Positions 7,727 to 16,660 of a stretch of DNA of 64,000 nucleotides are shown in pieces. Source of the stretch: Symmachiella dynata (GTDB lineage: Bacteria > Planctomycetota > Planctomycetia > Planctomycetales > Planctomycetaceae). Within the stretch, counting starts at the first letter, position 1; each line of letters begins with the position of its first letter. The notes below the pieces were generated by a model. The model saw only the letters and a list, made by a program, of their open reading frames with translations. It was not told where the DNA came from and did no database searches. A program made the translations under genes and the position numbers. The stretch covers positions 1,603,001-1,667,000 of the forward strand of contig NZ_CP036276.1 of assembly GCF_007747995.1 (NCBI RefSeq), in the 5' to 3' direction.

Positions 7727-9433
7727 ATGTTACGAAGATGCGCCGCGATCGCTTGTTCGCTTGTTCTGGTCCTCACCTCCGCTGCGGCGGCTGTGGAGCA
7801 TCCTGCTGAGTTGTTCTCCGACGACGTGTCGTTGATCATCCGCCTGAAAAATCCGCAGGCCACCACGAAAAATGTAGCGGAATTCGCCGAAGTGATTGAT
7901 CCCGGTTTCGGGCAGATGGTCACCGCCAGTGCTCAGGGGCTGGGACCGATTATTTCCAATCCCACATTGGCGGGAGTTGATCAGGAAAAAGATTGGTGGG
8001 TTGGTGTGTTCGCCTCTGACCAGGGGCGACCGACGCTGGTGTTTGTGATCCCCGCCAAAGACACGCAGGCGATGCAAGAAGCCGTTGCTGCTAGGGAAGG
8101 GGTCACGTTTCTGGCGCACGAGTCGTGGGGGATTTATTCCGCCGATTCGTGGACGATGGACAGCGTCCGCGCCTGCATCGACGGCAAAAAGAAGCCACTG
8201 GTTGCCAGCGTGGATCAGGCGCTGCGCGAGACCTTCGAGCGGGGCGACCTGTCGGTGTTTCTCCATGTCACGCAATTGGCAAAAGTCTTCGATGCCGATA
8301 TTGCCAAGGCCAAAGATGAATTGGCGGCCCTTGCGGACAACGCTCCTCCGGGAGAGGAAGCCATGCTGGAGATCTACCTGGATTTGGCGCAACCGCTGTT
8401 CCAATCGCTGGAAGATGCCACCGGCGCCGTTGTGACGCTCACCGTCAATCAACAAGGGGCGACCTTGGAAGCATTGGGCAAAGCCAAGGAGGGGTCCGAG
8501 ACCGCCAAGCTTCTCGAAGAGGCCCCGTCGGAGAACGCGCTGCTCACCAAGTTACCCGAGGGCGGACAAGCCTACTACGCGATCAGTTCCATTCCCCAAG
8601 CGCTGCAAGATTGGAGCATCAAGATGATGGACCTCTCCGCCCAGCTTTCTGACGGGAATGCTGAAGAGTTAGATAAAATCAAAGTCGTCATGCGGCGGAT
8701 GCAGAAATTAAAGTTGGGTGGGTTGGCGGGCATGTTCGCCGTCACGGCCGAAGGCGACGAAGCTGGCGTGCGGACCGCTTCCATTATGGAAGTCGCCAAA
8801 CCGAAACAGATGCGCTTGCTGACCAAGGAACTGATGACCGCACAGTCGGGACTGACGATAAGCGGAGTCGAAACAAACTATGAACTGACCGAAGACGCTG
8901 AGACATTTGGGAAATACAAGGCCGATACACTCAAAGTCGAACAAACCTTCGAACAGAATCCCTTCCTCGATCCGAACCGCATGATGGAAGTGTTCTTCGG
9001 CGAAGAGGGGATGTTCAGCCGCACTGTCTATACCGAGACGCAAGTCATTCAAGCCATGGGGAGCAGCAAGGAGCCGATGGCAAAAATACTGGAGCGCCTG
9101 GCCCAGACCGATCCTCCCGCACTGAGTCCTGAATTGCAGGTCACCCGTGAGGCATTATCCAAAAAAGCGAATCTGATCGGCATGATTGACTTGCCCAGTA
9201 CGTTCTCTCGCGTGGCACGGTTGTTTCTCAATAGCGGTGTTTTTCCGCTTCCCTTCGATCCGGAAGCTATTTCCCTCACCGAAACGACCTCCTTTTTCGG
9301 GATTTCACTCGCCACCGAGTCGCAGGGGGCCCGCGCCAAAGTCTATCTCCCTGCGGAGCAGGCCAAACAGTCGTATTTGTTCGGCATGGAGGTCTATGAG
9401 GCCTTCCTCAGCATGCAGCAACAGCAATTCTAA
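7727..9433 (+). CDS. Secreted protein of unknown function, tandem paralogue B
   Basis: 568 aa from the ATG at 7727 with AAGGAA at 7713-7718. The signal peptide reads LRRCAAIACSLVLVLTSAAAA. It shares the plan of the preceding gene: HPAELFSDDVSLIIRL at the N-terminus, a D-W-W motif near residue 100 (DQEKDWWVGVF versus DHDFWWAMF in paralogue A) and a matching C-terminal strand segment. The two copies are separated by 178 bp and have diverged strongly, so the duplication is old. No enzyme motif is visible. A role in the periplasm or cell envelope is likely from export alone. Confidence 0.86.
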   Translation: MLRRCAAIACSLVLVLTSAAAAVEHPAELFSDDVSLIIRLKNPQATTKNVAEFAEVIDPGFGQMVTASAQGLGPIISNPTLAGVDQEKDWWVGVFASDQGRPTLVFVIPAKDTQAMQEAVAAREGVTFLAHESWGIYSADSWTMDSVRACIDGKKKPLVASVDQALRETFERGDLSVFLHVTQLAKVFDADIAKAKDELAALADNAPPGEEAMLEIYLDLAQPLFQSLEDATGAVVTLTVNQQGATLEALGKAKEGSETAKLLEEAPSENALLTKLPEGGQAYYAISSIPQALQDWSIKMMDLSAQLSDGNAEELDKIKVVMRRMQKLKLGGLAGMFAVTAEGDEAGVRTASIMEVAKPKQMRLLTKELMTAQSGLTISGVETNYELTEDAETFGKYKADTLKVEQTFEQNPFLDPNRMMEVFFGEEGMFSRTVYTETQVIQAMGSSKEPMAKILERLAQTDPPALSPELQVTREALSKKANLIGMIDLPSTFSRVARLFLNSGVFPLPFDPEAISLTETTSFFGISLATESQGARAKVYLPAEQAKQSYLFGMEVYEAFLSMQQQQF

Positions 9434-9503
9434 CCCCCGCACTTAGCGGCCCGCACAACGCGGGTGGCTGCCGTTTCCCTCTCGACCTCACTGGTGAAAT
9501 CCC

Positions 9504-9953
9504 ATGCAGTCTTGCTTATCCTCGCCCCGTCTCGTCAGCCGTCGCCGGGTTTGCGCAATTGTCGTGTTCGTTGGAATTGCGGCAATTCTCCCGGGAAATC
9601 TCGGTCAAATCGTGGCCGCCGACCCCGAACCATTGAGCGTCAAGCTGATCATTGACTACAATGACGGGGTTGAGAAGCATTTCACCGCCATCCCCTGGAA
9701 AAAAGGGATGACCGTTATGGATGCGATGCGGTACGCAAAGCGCGGGAAGCATGGCATCGATTTCAAGTTTTCCGGCAACGGCGACACAGCGTTTCTGACG
9801 CAAATCGACGACCTGAAAAACGAGGGTGGCGGCGAGGGAAAGAAAAACTGGATCCTGCGCGTCAATAAAAAACTGGCGACGGAGAGTTTCGGCGTCTTCG
9901 AGTTAAAATCTGGAGACGTCATACGCTGGCAATTCGAGGTTTTTAAGTTATGA
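9504..9953 (+). CDS. Exported DUF4430 (transcobalamin C-terminal-like) protein
   Basis: 149 aa. An N-terminal signal/anchor (VCAIVVFVGIAAILPGNLGQIVAA) is followed by one beta-rich domain typical of DUF4430: VKLIIDYNDG, MTVMDAMRYAKR, the extended GDTAFLTQIDDLKNEGGG, KNWILRVNKK and the final SGDVIRWQF. This fold is the one at the C-terminus of the vitamin B12 carriers transcobalamin and intrinsic factor, and in bacteria it occurs in surface proteins next to uptake genes. Its stop codon overlaps the start of the next gene (ATGA at 9950-9953), so the two are translationally coupled with a DUF6580-like membrane protein. A ligand-capture role is inferred. Confidence 0.8.
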   Translation: MQSCLSSPRLVSRRRVCAIVVFVGIAAILPGNLGQIVAADPEPLSVKLIIDYNDGVEKHFTAIPWKKGMTVMDAMRYAKRGKHGIDFKFSGNGDTAFLTQIDDLKNEGGGEGKKNWILRVNKKLATESFGVFELKSGDVIRWQFEVFKL

Positions 9954-10525
9954 GAGCAGACTTAAGCATGCGCGGGGAAACAGCAGCCAAAACGGGGGTT
10001 TTTCTGGCATTGGTGGGATTGTGCGCCTTTGTGCGACTGATTCCCCACCCGCCGAATTTCACTCCCGTCGCCTCAGCGGCGCTGTTTGCCGGATTTTTCT
10101 TCAACCGCCGGCTGGTCGCCTGCGCCGTGCCACTGTTGGCCGTACTGGTCAGCGACGCAGTTTTAGGGGGGTATTCCCGGTCGGTGATGATCGCTGTCTA
10201 TGCCGGACACGCCTTTCCCGTGCTGCTGGGCATGTATTTCGCGAATCGCATGACACCCCTGCGGATCGGTGGAAGTGCCGTCATCGCAGCTGTGGTGTTC
10301 TTTTTGGGCACAAATCTCGCTGTCTGGTACAACGGAATCCTGTTCGAACGGACCGCCGCCGGGCTGGTCGCCTGTTACACAGCGGCTTTGCCGTTCTTCC
10401 AACACACGCTGCTGGGCAACTTGTTCTGGTCCGCCACGATTTTTGGAGCGTATGGAGCCGCCAATTGGCTGGTTTCGTACCTTCAGCAGCGCAATCTGCA
10501 ACCGGTCACCATTCGCAAAAGGTAA
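9950..10525 (+). CDS. DUF6580-type membrane protein (ECF S-component-like)
   Basis: 191 aa with about five to six hydrophobic segments (ALVGLCAFVRLIP, ASAALFAGFFF, CAVPLLAVLVSDAVLGG, IAAVVFFLGTNLAVWY, LLGNLFWSATIFGAYG). NFTPVASAALFAG, the SDAVLGGY segment and the FLGTNLAVW segment match DUF6580 proteins, which resemble the substrate-binding S components of energy-coupling-factor vitamin transporters. The start overlaps the DUF4430 gene by 4 bases. The likely pair is an outer capture protein plus an inner-membrane uptake protein; the substrate is unknown. No ECF ATPase lies nearby, so either a shared module or a solitary S component would be needed. Confidence 0.75.
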   Translation: MRADLSMRGETAAKTGVFLALVGLCAFVRLIPHPPNFTPVASAALFAGFFFNRRLVACAVPLLAVLVSDAVLGGYSRSVMIAVYAGHAFPVLLGMYFANRMTPLRIGGSAVIAAVVFFLGTNLAVWYNGILFERTAAGLVACYTAALPFFQHTLLGNLFWSATIFGAYGAANWLVSYLQQRNLQPVTIRKR

Positions 10526-10693
10526 TCGGCGGCAAATTCCTGAAATGTCGTCGGCAGGAGGATTGAACAGCGAGGAAACAGTCGCTAAAATCCTGCTGAT
10601 GTCATACGGAGTCGGTCATTTGCACAGAAATGTGTCAATTGGGGTGAACGTCACCACAACCTGTGACCGAAAAATGACATACAGTTTTTTTGA

Positions 10694-10767
<74 letters not shown>

Positions 10768-10773
10768 CTACTG

Positions 10774-10815
10774 AAAGCCGTAAGTACCAGAAAATTGGTG
10801 CTTGCGGCTTTTTTT
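10774..10815 (+). terminator. Rho-independent terminator after tRNA-Asp
   Basis: An inverted repeat (AAAGCCGTAAGTACCA / TGGTGCTTGCGGCTTT, with two mismatches) is followed by a run of T. It lies 6 bases after the tRNA. Confidence 0.85.
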
Positions 10816-10987
10816 ATGTATCGCCGTGGAATTGGCTTTTGGGTGCTGCTCGATTTTTCCGAAAGATTTCACAACTCGAACGCTCAATTCGCCCCAACCT
10901 AACCGAGATGGTTTGCTTGTCCGTCCGGACTGCGGTGGTGAACTGATTGAAAGCTGACAGGTCAAGTTGTTCCGCCTTCCGCCAAGC

Positions 10988-11467
10988 TCAAGAGAACGCC
11001 TGCGTCGCCGCGTATCTTCTTCGAGAGCCGAGTTCCTCAAACTGTTGTTGCGACTGATCACGGAAGAATGAAAAGGTAATCCCGGTGAATCGTCCGTCAC
11101 CTGCCGCCACCGCATTGAGTGTGTCCCATAAGGCGACTCGCTCCTGAGCAGCGGCAGAGAGTGCCTCCAGTTCGATCACTCGACTGAGATCCGAGTAGGT
11201 TAGAACGGAATCGTTCAATTTGAATCGTCCCAGTTTTTCGGCGAACCATGCCGCCCCTTTTTTGATCGTACTTTCACTTCCCCCAGCTCGGCGAATCACG
11301 TCGCTGACAATCGATTTCTGGGCTTCGATTTCAACACCTAATCGATGCAAAAACTCCCCCAACGGTGTTTCCCGGTTACTGGACTCGCAGCGGTCCGCTA
11401 ACTCGATTTCACCGACCATCAGGGCCAAGTGATCGTTCAAGTAAATGATTAGTCGAGTGTCGTTCAT
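10988..11467 (-). CDS. Hypothetical helical protein, ferritin-like in appearance
   Basis: 159 aa, mostly predicted helix. It begins TRLIIYLNDHLALMVGEIELADRC and has a long middle helix (LGEFLHRLGVEIEAQKSIVSDVI). Hydrophobic heptads and scattered E/H residues suggest a four-helix bundle, but no complete di-iron motif is visible, so catalysis is not claimed. Its ATG overlaps the stop of the upstream SDR gene by 3-4 bases (11464-11467), so the two are co-translated. I do not recognise a named family. Confidence 0.8.
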   Translation of the reverse strand: MNDTRLIIYLNDHLALMVGEIELADRCESSNRETPLGEFLHRLGVEIEAQKSIVSDVIRRAGGSESTIKKGAAWFAEKLGRFKLNDSVLTYSDLSRVIELEALSAAAQERVALWDTLNAVAAGDGRFTGITFSFFRDQSQQQFEELGSRRRYAATQAFS

Positions 11468-12447
11468 GTCCGCTCCGCTTTTGAATGAGAGTCACCGCTT
11501 TTCAAAGCTCTTCGAATCGCCTCTCCTGTTCCCACGGGACGAACATCAAATACGTCCAGTGCCGTTTTATCCCGCACGATTGTTGGGTTCTTGAGCCCCT
11601 CAATCAGATGACGGCCCACCTCGGCAGTCGCCGGGGTGACCAGCCCCAGCCATAGGCTCGACAAATACGGCGTGAGTACGGGAACAGAGATCAACAAACG
11701 GTGGAGTTCTTGTTGCCGGACGTATTCACGAATCAAATCTCCATACGTGACAATGTCGGTGCCACCAATCTCGAAAATTCGGCTTTCACCCGGCGGCAAA
11801 TCTAGGGCCGCCAACAAGTAAGCCAACACATCATCGACAGCGATGGGTTGGGTCGGAGTCGCCAGCCAGCGGGGGCAGAGCATCACAGGCAGACGGTCTG
11901 TGAGGGAGCGGATCATGTCGAAGGAGAGGCTGCCGGCCCCCACAACGACCGAGGCCCGAAACTCGATCGTTTCTACTCCCGATATTCGCAGAATCTCCCC
12001 CACCTCGTGCCGACTGCGCAGGTGCGGCGACAGTTTGGGATCGGTGTCATCACCCAACCCGCCCAGATAGACGATCCTTTTCACGCCCGCTTGCTTGGCA
12101 GCGGCACCAAAATTCTCTGCCGCTTCACGATCATTCTCCTCAAAGTCGGTGGAGGAGGCCATCAGATGGACGAGGTAGTAAGCGGTTTCAACCCCTGCCA
12201 GTGCAGCATCAAGAGACGTCTTGTCCAGTACGTCGCCTTGGACAACTTCGGTTGATGCTGAAACATTGGGCCGGAGTTTGTCGGGACTTCGTGCGAGGCA
12301 GCGCAGTGCGACTTCTCGCTGTTCCAACAACGGCACCAGCCGACTGCCGACATAACCCGTCGCTCCCGTCAAAAGGACGAGTGGCCCTGTTTTGTTTTCG
12401 GTCTCATCCAATGGTATTTGGCCTCGTCCGCATGGGGTGATCGCCAA
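11464..12447 (-). CDS. NAD(P)-binding SDR-family protein (NmrA/NDUFA9-like)
   Basis: About 327 aa. The N-terminal Rossmann motif is GATGYVGSRLVPLL; then LRCLARSPDK marks the cofactor-discriminating arginine region, VVQGDVLD the adenine-binding aspartate, and AYYLVHLM plus GVKRIVYLGGLGDD the central strands. The usual Y-x3-K catalytic pair is replaced, as in atypical SDRs of the NmrA/complex-I-accessory type that bind a nucleotide but often do not catalyse. The start is uncertain: only TTG codons are available (12447, or a few codons in). No strong ribosome site is visible. It forms a two-gene operon with the helical protein downstream. Confidence 0.85.
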   Translation of the reverse strand: MAITPCGRGQIPLDETENKTGPLVLLTGATGYVGSRLVPLLEQREVALRCLARSPDKLRPNVSASTEVVQGDVLDKTSLDAALAGVETAYYLVHLMASSTDFEENDREAAENFGAAAKQAGVKRIVYLGGLGDDTDPKLSPHLRSRHEVGEILRISGVETIEFRASVVVGAGSLSFDMIRSLTDRLPVMLCPRWLATPTQPIAVDDVLAYLLAALDLPPGESRIFEIGGTDIVTYGDLIREYVRQQELHRLLISVPVLTPYLSSLWLGLVTPATAEVGRHLIEGLKNPTIVRDKTALDVFDVRPVGTGEAIRRALKSGDSHSKAERT

Positions 12448-12606
12448 TCCGTGCTTGCAATTTCATTCACGGCGAAGTGTCCGATTCGACGTCCACCGCT
12501 ACAATACATTATACCGTGTCCATGTCAGTGTACGTGAAAGAGGACACAATGCTATCCTTTCGCAAACCGGAATCGATAACAAATCACAAAACCAGGAGAA
12601 CTTCCA

Positions 12607-12873
12607 ATGTCTGACCCATCAAAGCTCACCATTGAAGAACTCATCAGCTCGCTCAAGCAACACCGCGATGAATTGGAGTTGAAAGTGCACTTGGCGACTG
12701 CTGAAGGAAAAGAGGAGTGGGCGAGAGCGACAGAGAAAATGGATCAAATGGTGAGCGACTACGAACCATTGAAACAAGCCGTTGGTGAATCAGCCACCGA
12801 GGTTGCTTCTTCTTTAAAACTTGTCGGTCAAGAAATTATGAAAAGCTTTGACCGTATCCGCAAAACGTTTTGA
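12607..12873 (+). CDS. Small helical/coiled-coil protein, unknown function
   Basis: 88 aa with AGGAG 8 bases before the ATG. The sequence is charged and helical (LTIEELISSLKQHRDELELKVHLATAEGKEEW, and later SSLKLVGQEIMKSFDRIRK), with no signal peptide or membrane segment. Length and composition fit small coiled-coil proteins found beside stress genes, but I recognise no family. The promoter would lie in the 160 bp shared with the divergent SDR gene. Confidence 0.75.
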   Translation: MSDPSKLTIEELISSLKQHRDELELKVHLATAEGKEEWARATEKMDQMVSDYEPLKQAVGESATEVASSLKLVGQEIMKSFDRIRKTF

Positions 12874-13065
12874 GGATCCATTTCTCCTAGTGAAACTGTC
12901 ACCGATCCTGATAATCATCAAAGACACTTTACGCTTGTTTGCGAGTGTAATCTAGCTGTTGGCCACACCGCTCCCTGCGAACGCATCGGCTGATCGCACA
13001 TTGTCGGTGCTTGGGCGAGCGACTCCCGATGATCGAGCGCGTGGAAGAGCGTTGGGTATCAATGC

Positions 13066-13104
13066 AAACAGTGGTGCCGTTTTGAGGCGGCACCACTGTT
13101 TTTC
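13066..13104 (+). terminator. Strong hairpin terminator between convergent genes
   Basis: A perfect 14-bp inverted repeat (AAACAGTGGTGCCG 13066-13079 and its complement 13088-13101) with an 8-base loop and T residues after it on the plus strand. It lies about 190 bp after the small coiled-coil gene and 34 bp beyond the stop of the glycine-rich gene on the other strand, so it probably serves both. Confidence 0.8.
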
Positions 13105-13134
13105 GAACCTGTCGTGTTGTGTCTCGTCGCTCCC

Positions 13135-14829
13135 CTATGGGTTCGCTTGAGTTTGTTGTTTGTCGTCCTGCTTCAGTCGCACGAGCAGCCATTGTTCGGT
13201 GCGGTCGGCTCCGTAATGCACCAAGCAAGGGGCTTCGTCTTTGGTCAGGTTGTACAGACCTGTTTCGAAGACCGTTGTGTCCGCGTCGCCGATGGTGAAT
13301 GCGACACGTTGCGTTTTTTTGTCGACCGAACCATGCACGGTTTGCGTGCTGTGGCTGGCGCTGTCGGTGTAGTTACCGCGCAGAATGCCTTTTTTGTTGA
13401 CCGCAAGCTGCACAACCAAGTCGGATGTTTTTTGACCTTGTTTGCACATGGCGAACACACCCAGCGGTAACCAGTCGCCATCTTTCGGGGCGTCTGCTTG
13501 GGTCCCGGTTTGGGCCAGTTGCTCGGCTTGGTCGTAGTATTGCTCCGACGTGCCGACATCTTGCCCGTTCACATAGACGCTATTGTCCTGGTAGGTGACG
13601 TTATTGCCGTAGTCGTAATAGACCGGCTGGGTCGCTCCGTAGCCAAACCAACTGCCCATGGAATCCCATGTGCAAATGGCCCAGGCTGTCCCTGCGCCCC
13701 ATGCGGCGGCACGCCACGCGTTGGGATAGCGAGCATACCAACCGGGGCCGTAGTAATTCCAGTGATAGAAGTTGCCACGCACACCTGCAGCCACGGCATA
13801 ACGGCCTGATGGTGAGACGGCTACGAATCCGCGTGCGTATCCGTGTGGCCCTACAGCAGCACCACGCGCGGCAAATCCCCCATTCGGTCCACGGACGGCA
13901 CCCCCGGCAGCGGCGCGTCCGTTTGGTCCGACGACGACTCCCCGTCCAGCGGCACCCCCACCGGCGCCCTTAACTCCCCGTCCAGCAGCAACGCCACCGT
14001 TCGGTCCGACGGCTGCCCCGGCATATCTTGTGTTGCCGGCCGGTCCGGTGATCGATGCTCCCGCAGCCTCTCCGCCCCGTGGGCCTTGGTAAGTCTTGGT
14101 GTTGACGTTGTAGTCGCTGCTGAGGCTCCCGCGGTTCACATTCGTGTTGTTGATATTGGTGTTGCGATTAATGTTCGTGTTCCGGTTCACGTTCCCATTG
14201 CTCAGACCATGCAGTCCACTATCAGATGGTAAACCGAGGAATGAGTTGAGTTGGCTACGGGCTGGACCGGATCCGGAAAAACGGTCGCCAAAACCATCTT
14301 GCGAGAATCGACCGCCACCCTGAGCACCGCCGCCACGAATTCCCCCGCCGGCTCCGCCCCCGAAGCGTCCGCCACCGGCTCCTCCGCCACCGGCTCCTCC
14401 GGCACCCGCACCACCGAAGCGACCGCCGCCAGCTCCAGCGTTGCCGCCGAGACCTTGGCCGCCGCCGAATCGGTCGCCACCGCCCAAACCACCGGCACCG
14501 CCGAAGCGATTGCCGCTGGCTCCGCCAAATCGATCGCCGCCGCCTAAACCGCTGGCTCCACCGCCGAATCGATTGCCACCGCCGGCGCCTGAGAAGCGAT
14601 CACCCCCGGAAAATCCACCGCCTCCCAAGCGACCACCGCCTCCGCTGAATCCACCTCCGCCGCCACCAAAGCGACCGCCACCACCAAAGCCGCCACCGCC
14701 GCCGAATCGGCCACCTCCGCCTCCACCGAATCGGCCTCCGCCGCCGCCGAATCCGCGGGTCCAACCTTCACTCACCGATACCGTGAACAGCAATCCAGCG
14801 ACCATGGCCAATGCTAGGCAACGTTTCAT
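13135..14829 (-). CDS. Exported glycine-rich repeat protein
   Basis: 564 aa. A signal peptide (KRCLALAMVAGLLFTVSVSEG) is followed by about 180 residues of GGRFGGGG-type repeats, an Asn-rich stretch (NRNTNINRNTNINNTNVN, about 215-235), further Gly/Ala repeats (GPNGG and GPNGR units), an aromatic segment (NFYHWNYYGPGWYARYPNAW), and a C-terminal folded domain of about 120 residues ending VHYGADRTEQWLLVRL. The C-terminal domain probably carries the function and the repeats act as a flexible or adhesive region. Planctomycete genomes contain similar proteins often labelled protocadherin-like, a label without functional basis. The repeats make the opposite strand look open; those frames are artefacts. 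Confidence 0.85.
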   Translation of the reverse strand: MKRCLALAMVAGLLFTVSVSEGWTRGFGGGGGRFGGGGGGRFGGGGGFGGGGRFGGGGGGFSGGGGRLGGGGFSGGDRFSGAGGGNRFGGGASGLGGGDRFGGASGNRFGGAGGLGGGDRFGGGQGLGGNAGAGGGRFGGAGAGGAGGGGAGGGRFGGGAGGGIRGGGAQGGGRFSQDGFGDRFSGSGPARSQLNSFLGLPSDSGLHGLSNGNVNRNTNINRNTNINNTNVNRGSLSSDYNVNTKTYQGPRGGEAAGASITGPAGNTRYAGAAVGPNGGVAAGRGVKGAGGGAAGRGVVVGPNGRAAAGGAVRGPNGGFAARGAAVGPHGYARGFVAVSPSGRYAVAAGVRGNFYHWNYYGPGWYARYPNAWRAAAWGAGTAWAICTWDSMGSWFGYGATQPVYYDYGNNVTYQDNSVYVNGQDVGTSEQYYDQAEQLAQTGTQADAPKDGDWLPLGVFAMCKQGQKTSDLVVQLAVNKKGILRGNYTDSASHSTQTVHGSVDKKTQRVAFTIGDADTTVFETGLYNLTKDEAPCLVHYGADRTEQWLLVRLKQDDKQQTQANP

Positions 14830-14903
14830 GATTTCTCTCTCCGCATCAATATGTAAGCTGTCTGTATGAATGTTTTAAGCGGCGAACCAATTGCCCGGTT
14901 CAA

Positions 14904-15875
14904 TTATTTCGCCGTGACGCGTCGGAGGATCACTTCACCAGTATCGGGCAGTTCAGTACCGCCCGAGCTACGGCTGATGGATTGCCAGACATAAGCCCCG
15001 TCGTCGAGTGGTACCAACAGGTTGACCGCCGAAGTGCTTTCGCCAGCGCCTGAAATTCCATGAACTTCCGATTGCCAGCCGTTTTTGAGCGGCGACCAAA
15101 CGCCGACGGCATGTCCGCCGTCGGAATGGAAGTGCCAGGATTGAATGTGTCCGTTTTGTGGGTTGTAGCCGATGATCTCCACACCGGAATTCGAAGATTT
15201 GTCGGGATGAGTCACTGTGTAGCGGCGTTCGACAAAGCTTTTGTTGGCGATCCAGCGGCAAACGAACTCGGCTTTGACACCATGTTCTTCAGCCGTCCAA
15301 GTGCCGATGAGCCAGTCCAGATCGGCCAAATTGCGGTAGGCTGAGGCGGTTTCGACACGAATGTCACGCACGGTCGACATCAACCATTTTCCGTCCACCT
15401 TGACGTGAACCGTTGTGTACTTGCTGATTGCCGGAGCCCCGGCTGGGAGTGGATCGAGGATGATGCGCCCATCCTCGATTGCCGCATCGGGGCTGAGCAG
15501 GCGTAGCGAATCGATCGCCAACTTCATTTTGACGTCTTTGTGCTGCTTGAAGAACGCGCGGTATTCCTGTTCGATCGCCGCCCGCCCGGTGAAAACTTGG
15601 CCACTCTCGTCAATGTAGTCGCCGTTCTCCGTCCACAGAGCTGCCAGCGCCTTGGCTTTTTTGTGATTGAAGGCGTCAACGAATTTTTTAGCGGCCTGAC
15701 GAATCGCCGCCAGTTCATTCTCGGCAGAGGCATCACCGTCGTAGTTTTCGACAGCGGCAGGTTGCTTTTTGGCATCATTGCCCGGCGAATTCTCTTGTGC
15801 GGTCACCTGAGAGCAGCCAATGCTCATCAAGACAGGGAGCAGGAACAGCGGGACCAACGCTTGCGTGTTTTTCAT
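14904..15875 (-). CDS. Lipoprotein with SgcJ/EcaC (SnoaL-like) domain
   Basis: 323 aa from the ATG at 15875 with GAGGA upstream; the frame opens earlier at 15920. The leader ends in a lipobox-like MSIGC, so it is probably lipid-anchored. Residues about 55-180 form a SnoaL/SgcJ-type cone domain (IRQAAKKFVDAFNHKKAKAL, WTENGDYID, GRAAIEQEYRAFF, VHVKVDGKWLMSTVRDI). A second beta-rich domain follows (LDWLIGTWTAEEHG, HIQSWHFHSDGGHAVGVW), like DUF1579-type beta-barrels. SgcJ-like domains are found in small-ligand binding or isomerase proteins; no specific reaction can be assigned. The pairing of the two domains is common in secreted planctomycete proteins. Confidence 0.85.
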   Translation of the reverse strand: MKNTQALVPLFLLPVLMSIGCSQVTAQENSPGNDAKKQPAAVENYDGDASAENELAAIRQAAKKFVDAFNHKKAKALAALWTENGDYIDESGQVFTGRAAIEQEYRAFFKQHKDVKMKLAIDSLRLLSPDAAIEDGRIILDPLPAGAPAISKYTTVHVKVDGKWLMSTVRDIRVETASAYRNLADLDWLIGTWTAEEHGVKAEFVCRWIANKSFVERRYTVTHPDKSSNSGVEIIGYNPQNGHIQSWHFHSDGGHAVGVWSPLKNGWQSEVHGISGAGESTSAVNLLVPLDDGAYVWQSISRSSGGTELPDTGEVILRRVTAK

Positions 15876-16402
15876 GGGAGCGTCCTCAAGAATGGGATTC
15901 GTCGACAATAGCCGCAGCAATCAAAAGCGCCGGCCCCAGGGCCACGAGCAGGTGCATGGAAGAGCATTCAAACGGAAATCAAGCCGCTCAGATCGAAATT
16001 CATGGCGCAAAGTCATCTAGCGTACGCCAGTTGCCCGGAAATGAGTATAGTTCAGCCTATGGGCCCATGCAATTAATTGTCCGCAGCGGCGCGGCCTTGC
16101 AGGGCCTGATACGCGGCGGAAAGGGAATGCGTTTCTTTGCGAAGGTTCTGGCTGATTGGACTGAGCCTGAAACAGCGTTTCCTAGGATTAACGCTTGTGT
16201 CGATCGTGGGGTTTACCACTAAAATTCCGCTGCAGTCGACACCCTGCGGCAGGTGTCCGATTCAAGAAGTTTCCTTCACAACGCTCTCTGTGCGACGGGA
16301 AAATTACGACGGTTTTCGTGGGAGTGCCCACTCGATTATTGCGGGCGAAGTGTTATACTTCCACCAATTATTGGATACACACGTTGCCTGGAGACGAGAC
16401 GC
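15876..16402. other. Gene-free stretch
   Basis: In these 527 bases I find no supported gene. A short imperfect hairpin (GACACC ... GGTGTC, 16238-16257) is the only local structure noticed. The promoter of the small basic gene at 16403 and of the lipoprotein gene should lie here. Confidence 0.5.
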
Positions 16403-16621
16403 ATGGCGAAGAATAAACAGCAGAAAAAGAAGGAACGCGAGCGACGGGTTGCCCAGAAAAAGCTAGCGACCCAAAAGCGGCAGCGGGAGAAGGCCAGCGA
16501 AGAGTCGGAATCGACGACGCCCAAGACAAAACGCGTTTTTTCCAGCGCGCCGCCGGCCAAGAAACAGCCTGCTGTTTCCCAAAAGAAAACCACATTCACG
16601 CAGCGGCGCAGTGGCGGCTAG
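16403..16621 (+). CDS. Small highly basic coiled-coil protein
   Basis: 72 aa from the ATG at 16403 with GGAG 9 bases upstream. It begins MAKNKQQKKKERERRVAQKK and is rich in K, R, Q and E, then becomes Ser/Thr/Pro-rich. Such short basic proteins in this lineage may bind nucleic acid or ribosomes, but that is inference; no family is recognised. A longer frame from 16253 exists, but the upstream part has no coding character. Confidence 0.65.
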   Translation: MAKNKQQKKKERERRVAQKKLATQKRQREKASEESESTTPKTKRVFSSAPPAKKQPAVSQKKTTFTQRRSGG

Positions 16622-16660
16622 AGTTGCCTCGCGCTGCGGGCATGGGTCAACAGTGTGAAA

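Noticed and set aside
14251-14869. Pro- and Ser/Ala-rich frames opposite the glycine-rich gene
   Set aside because: They are the complement of GGC/GGT repeats and have no start signals.
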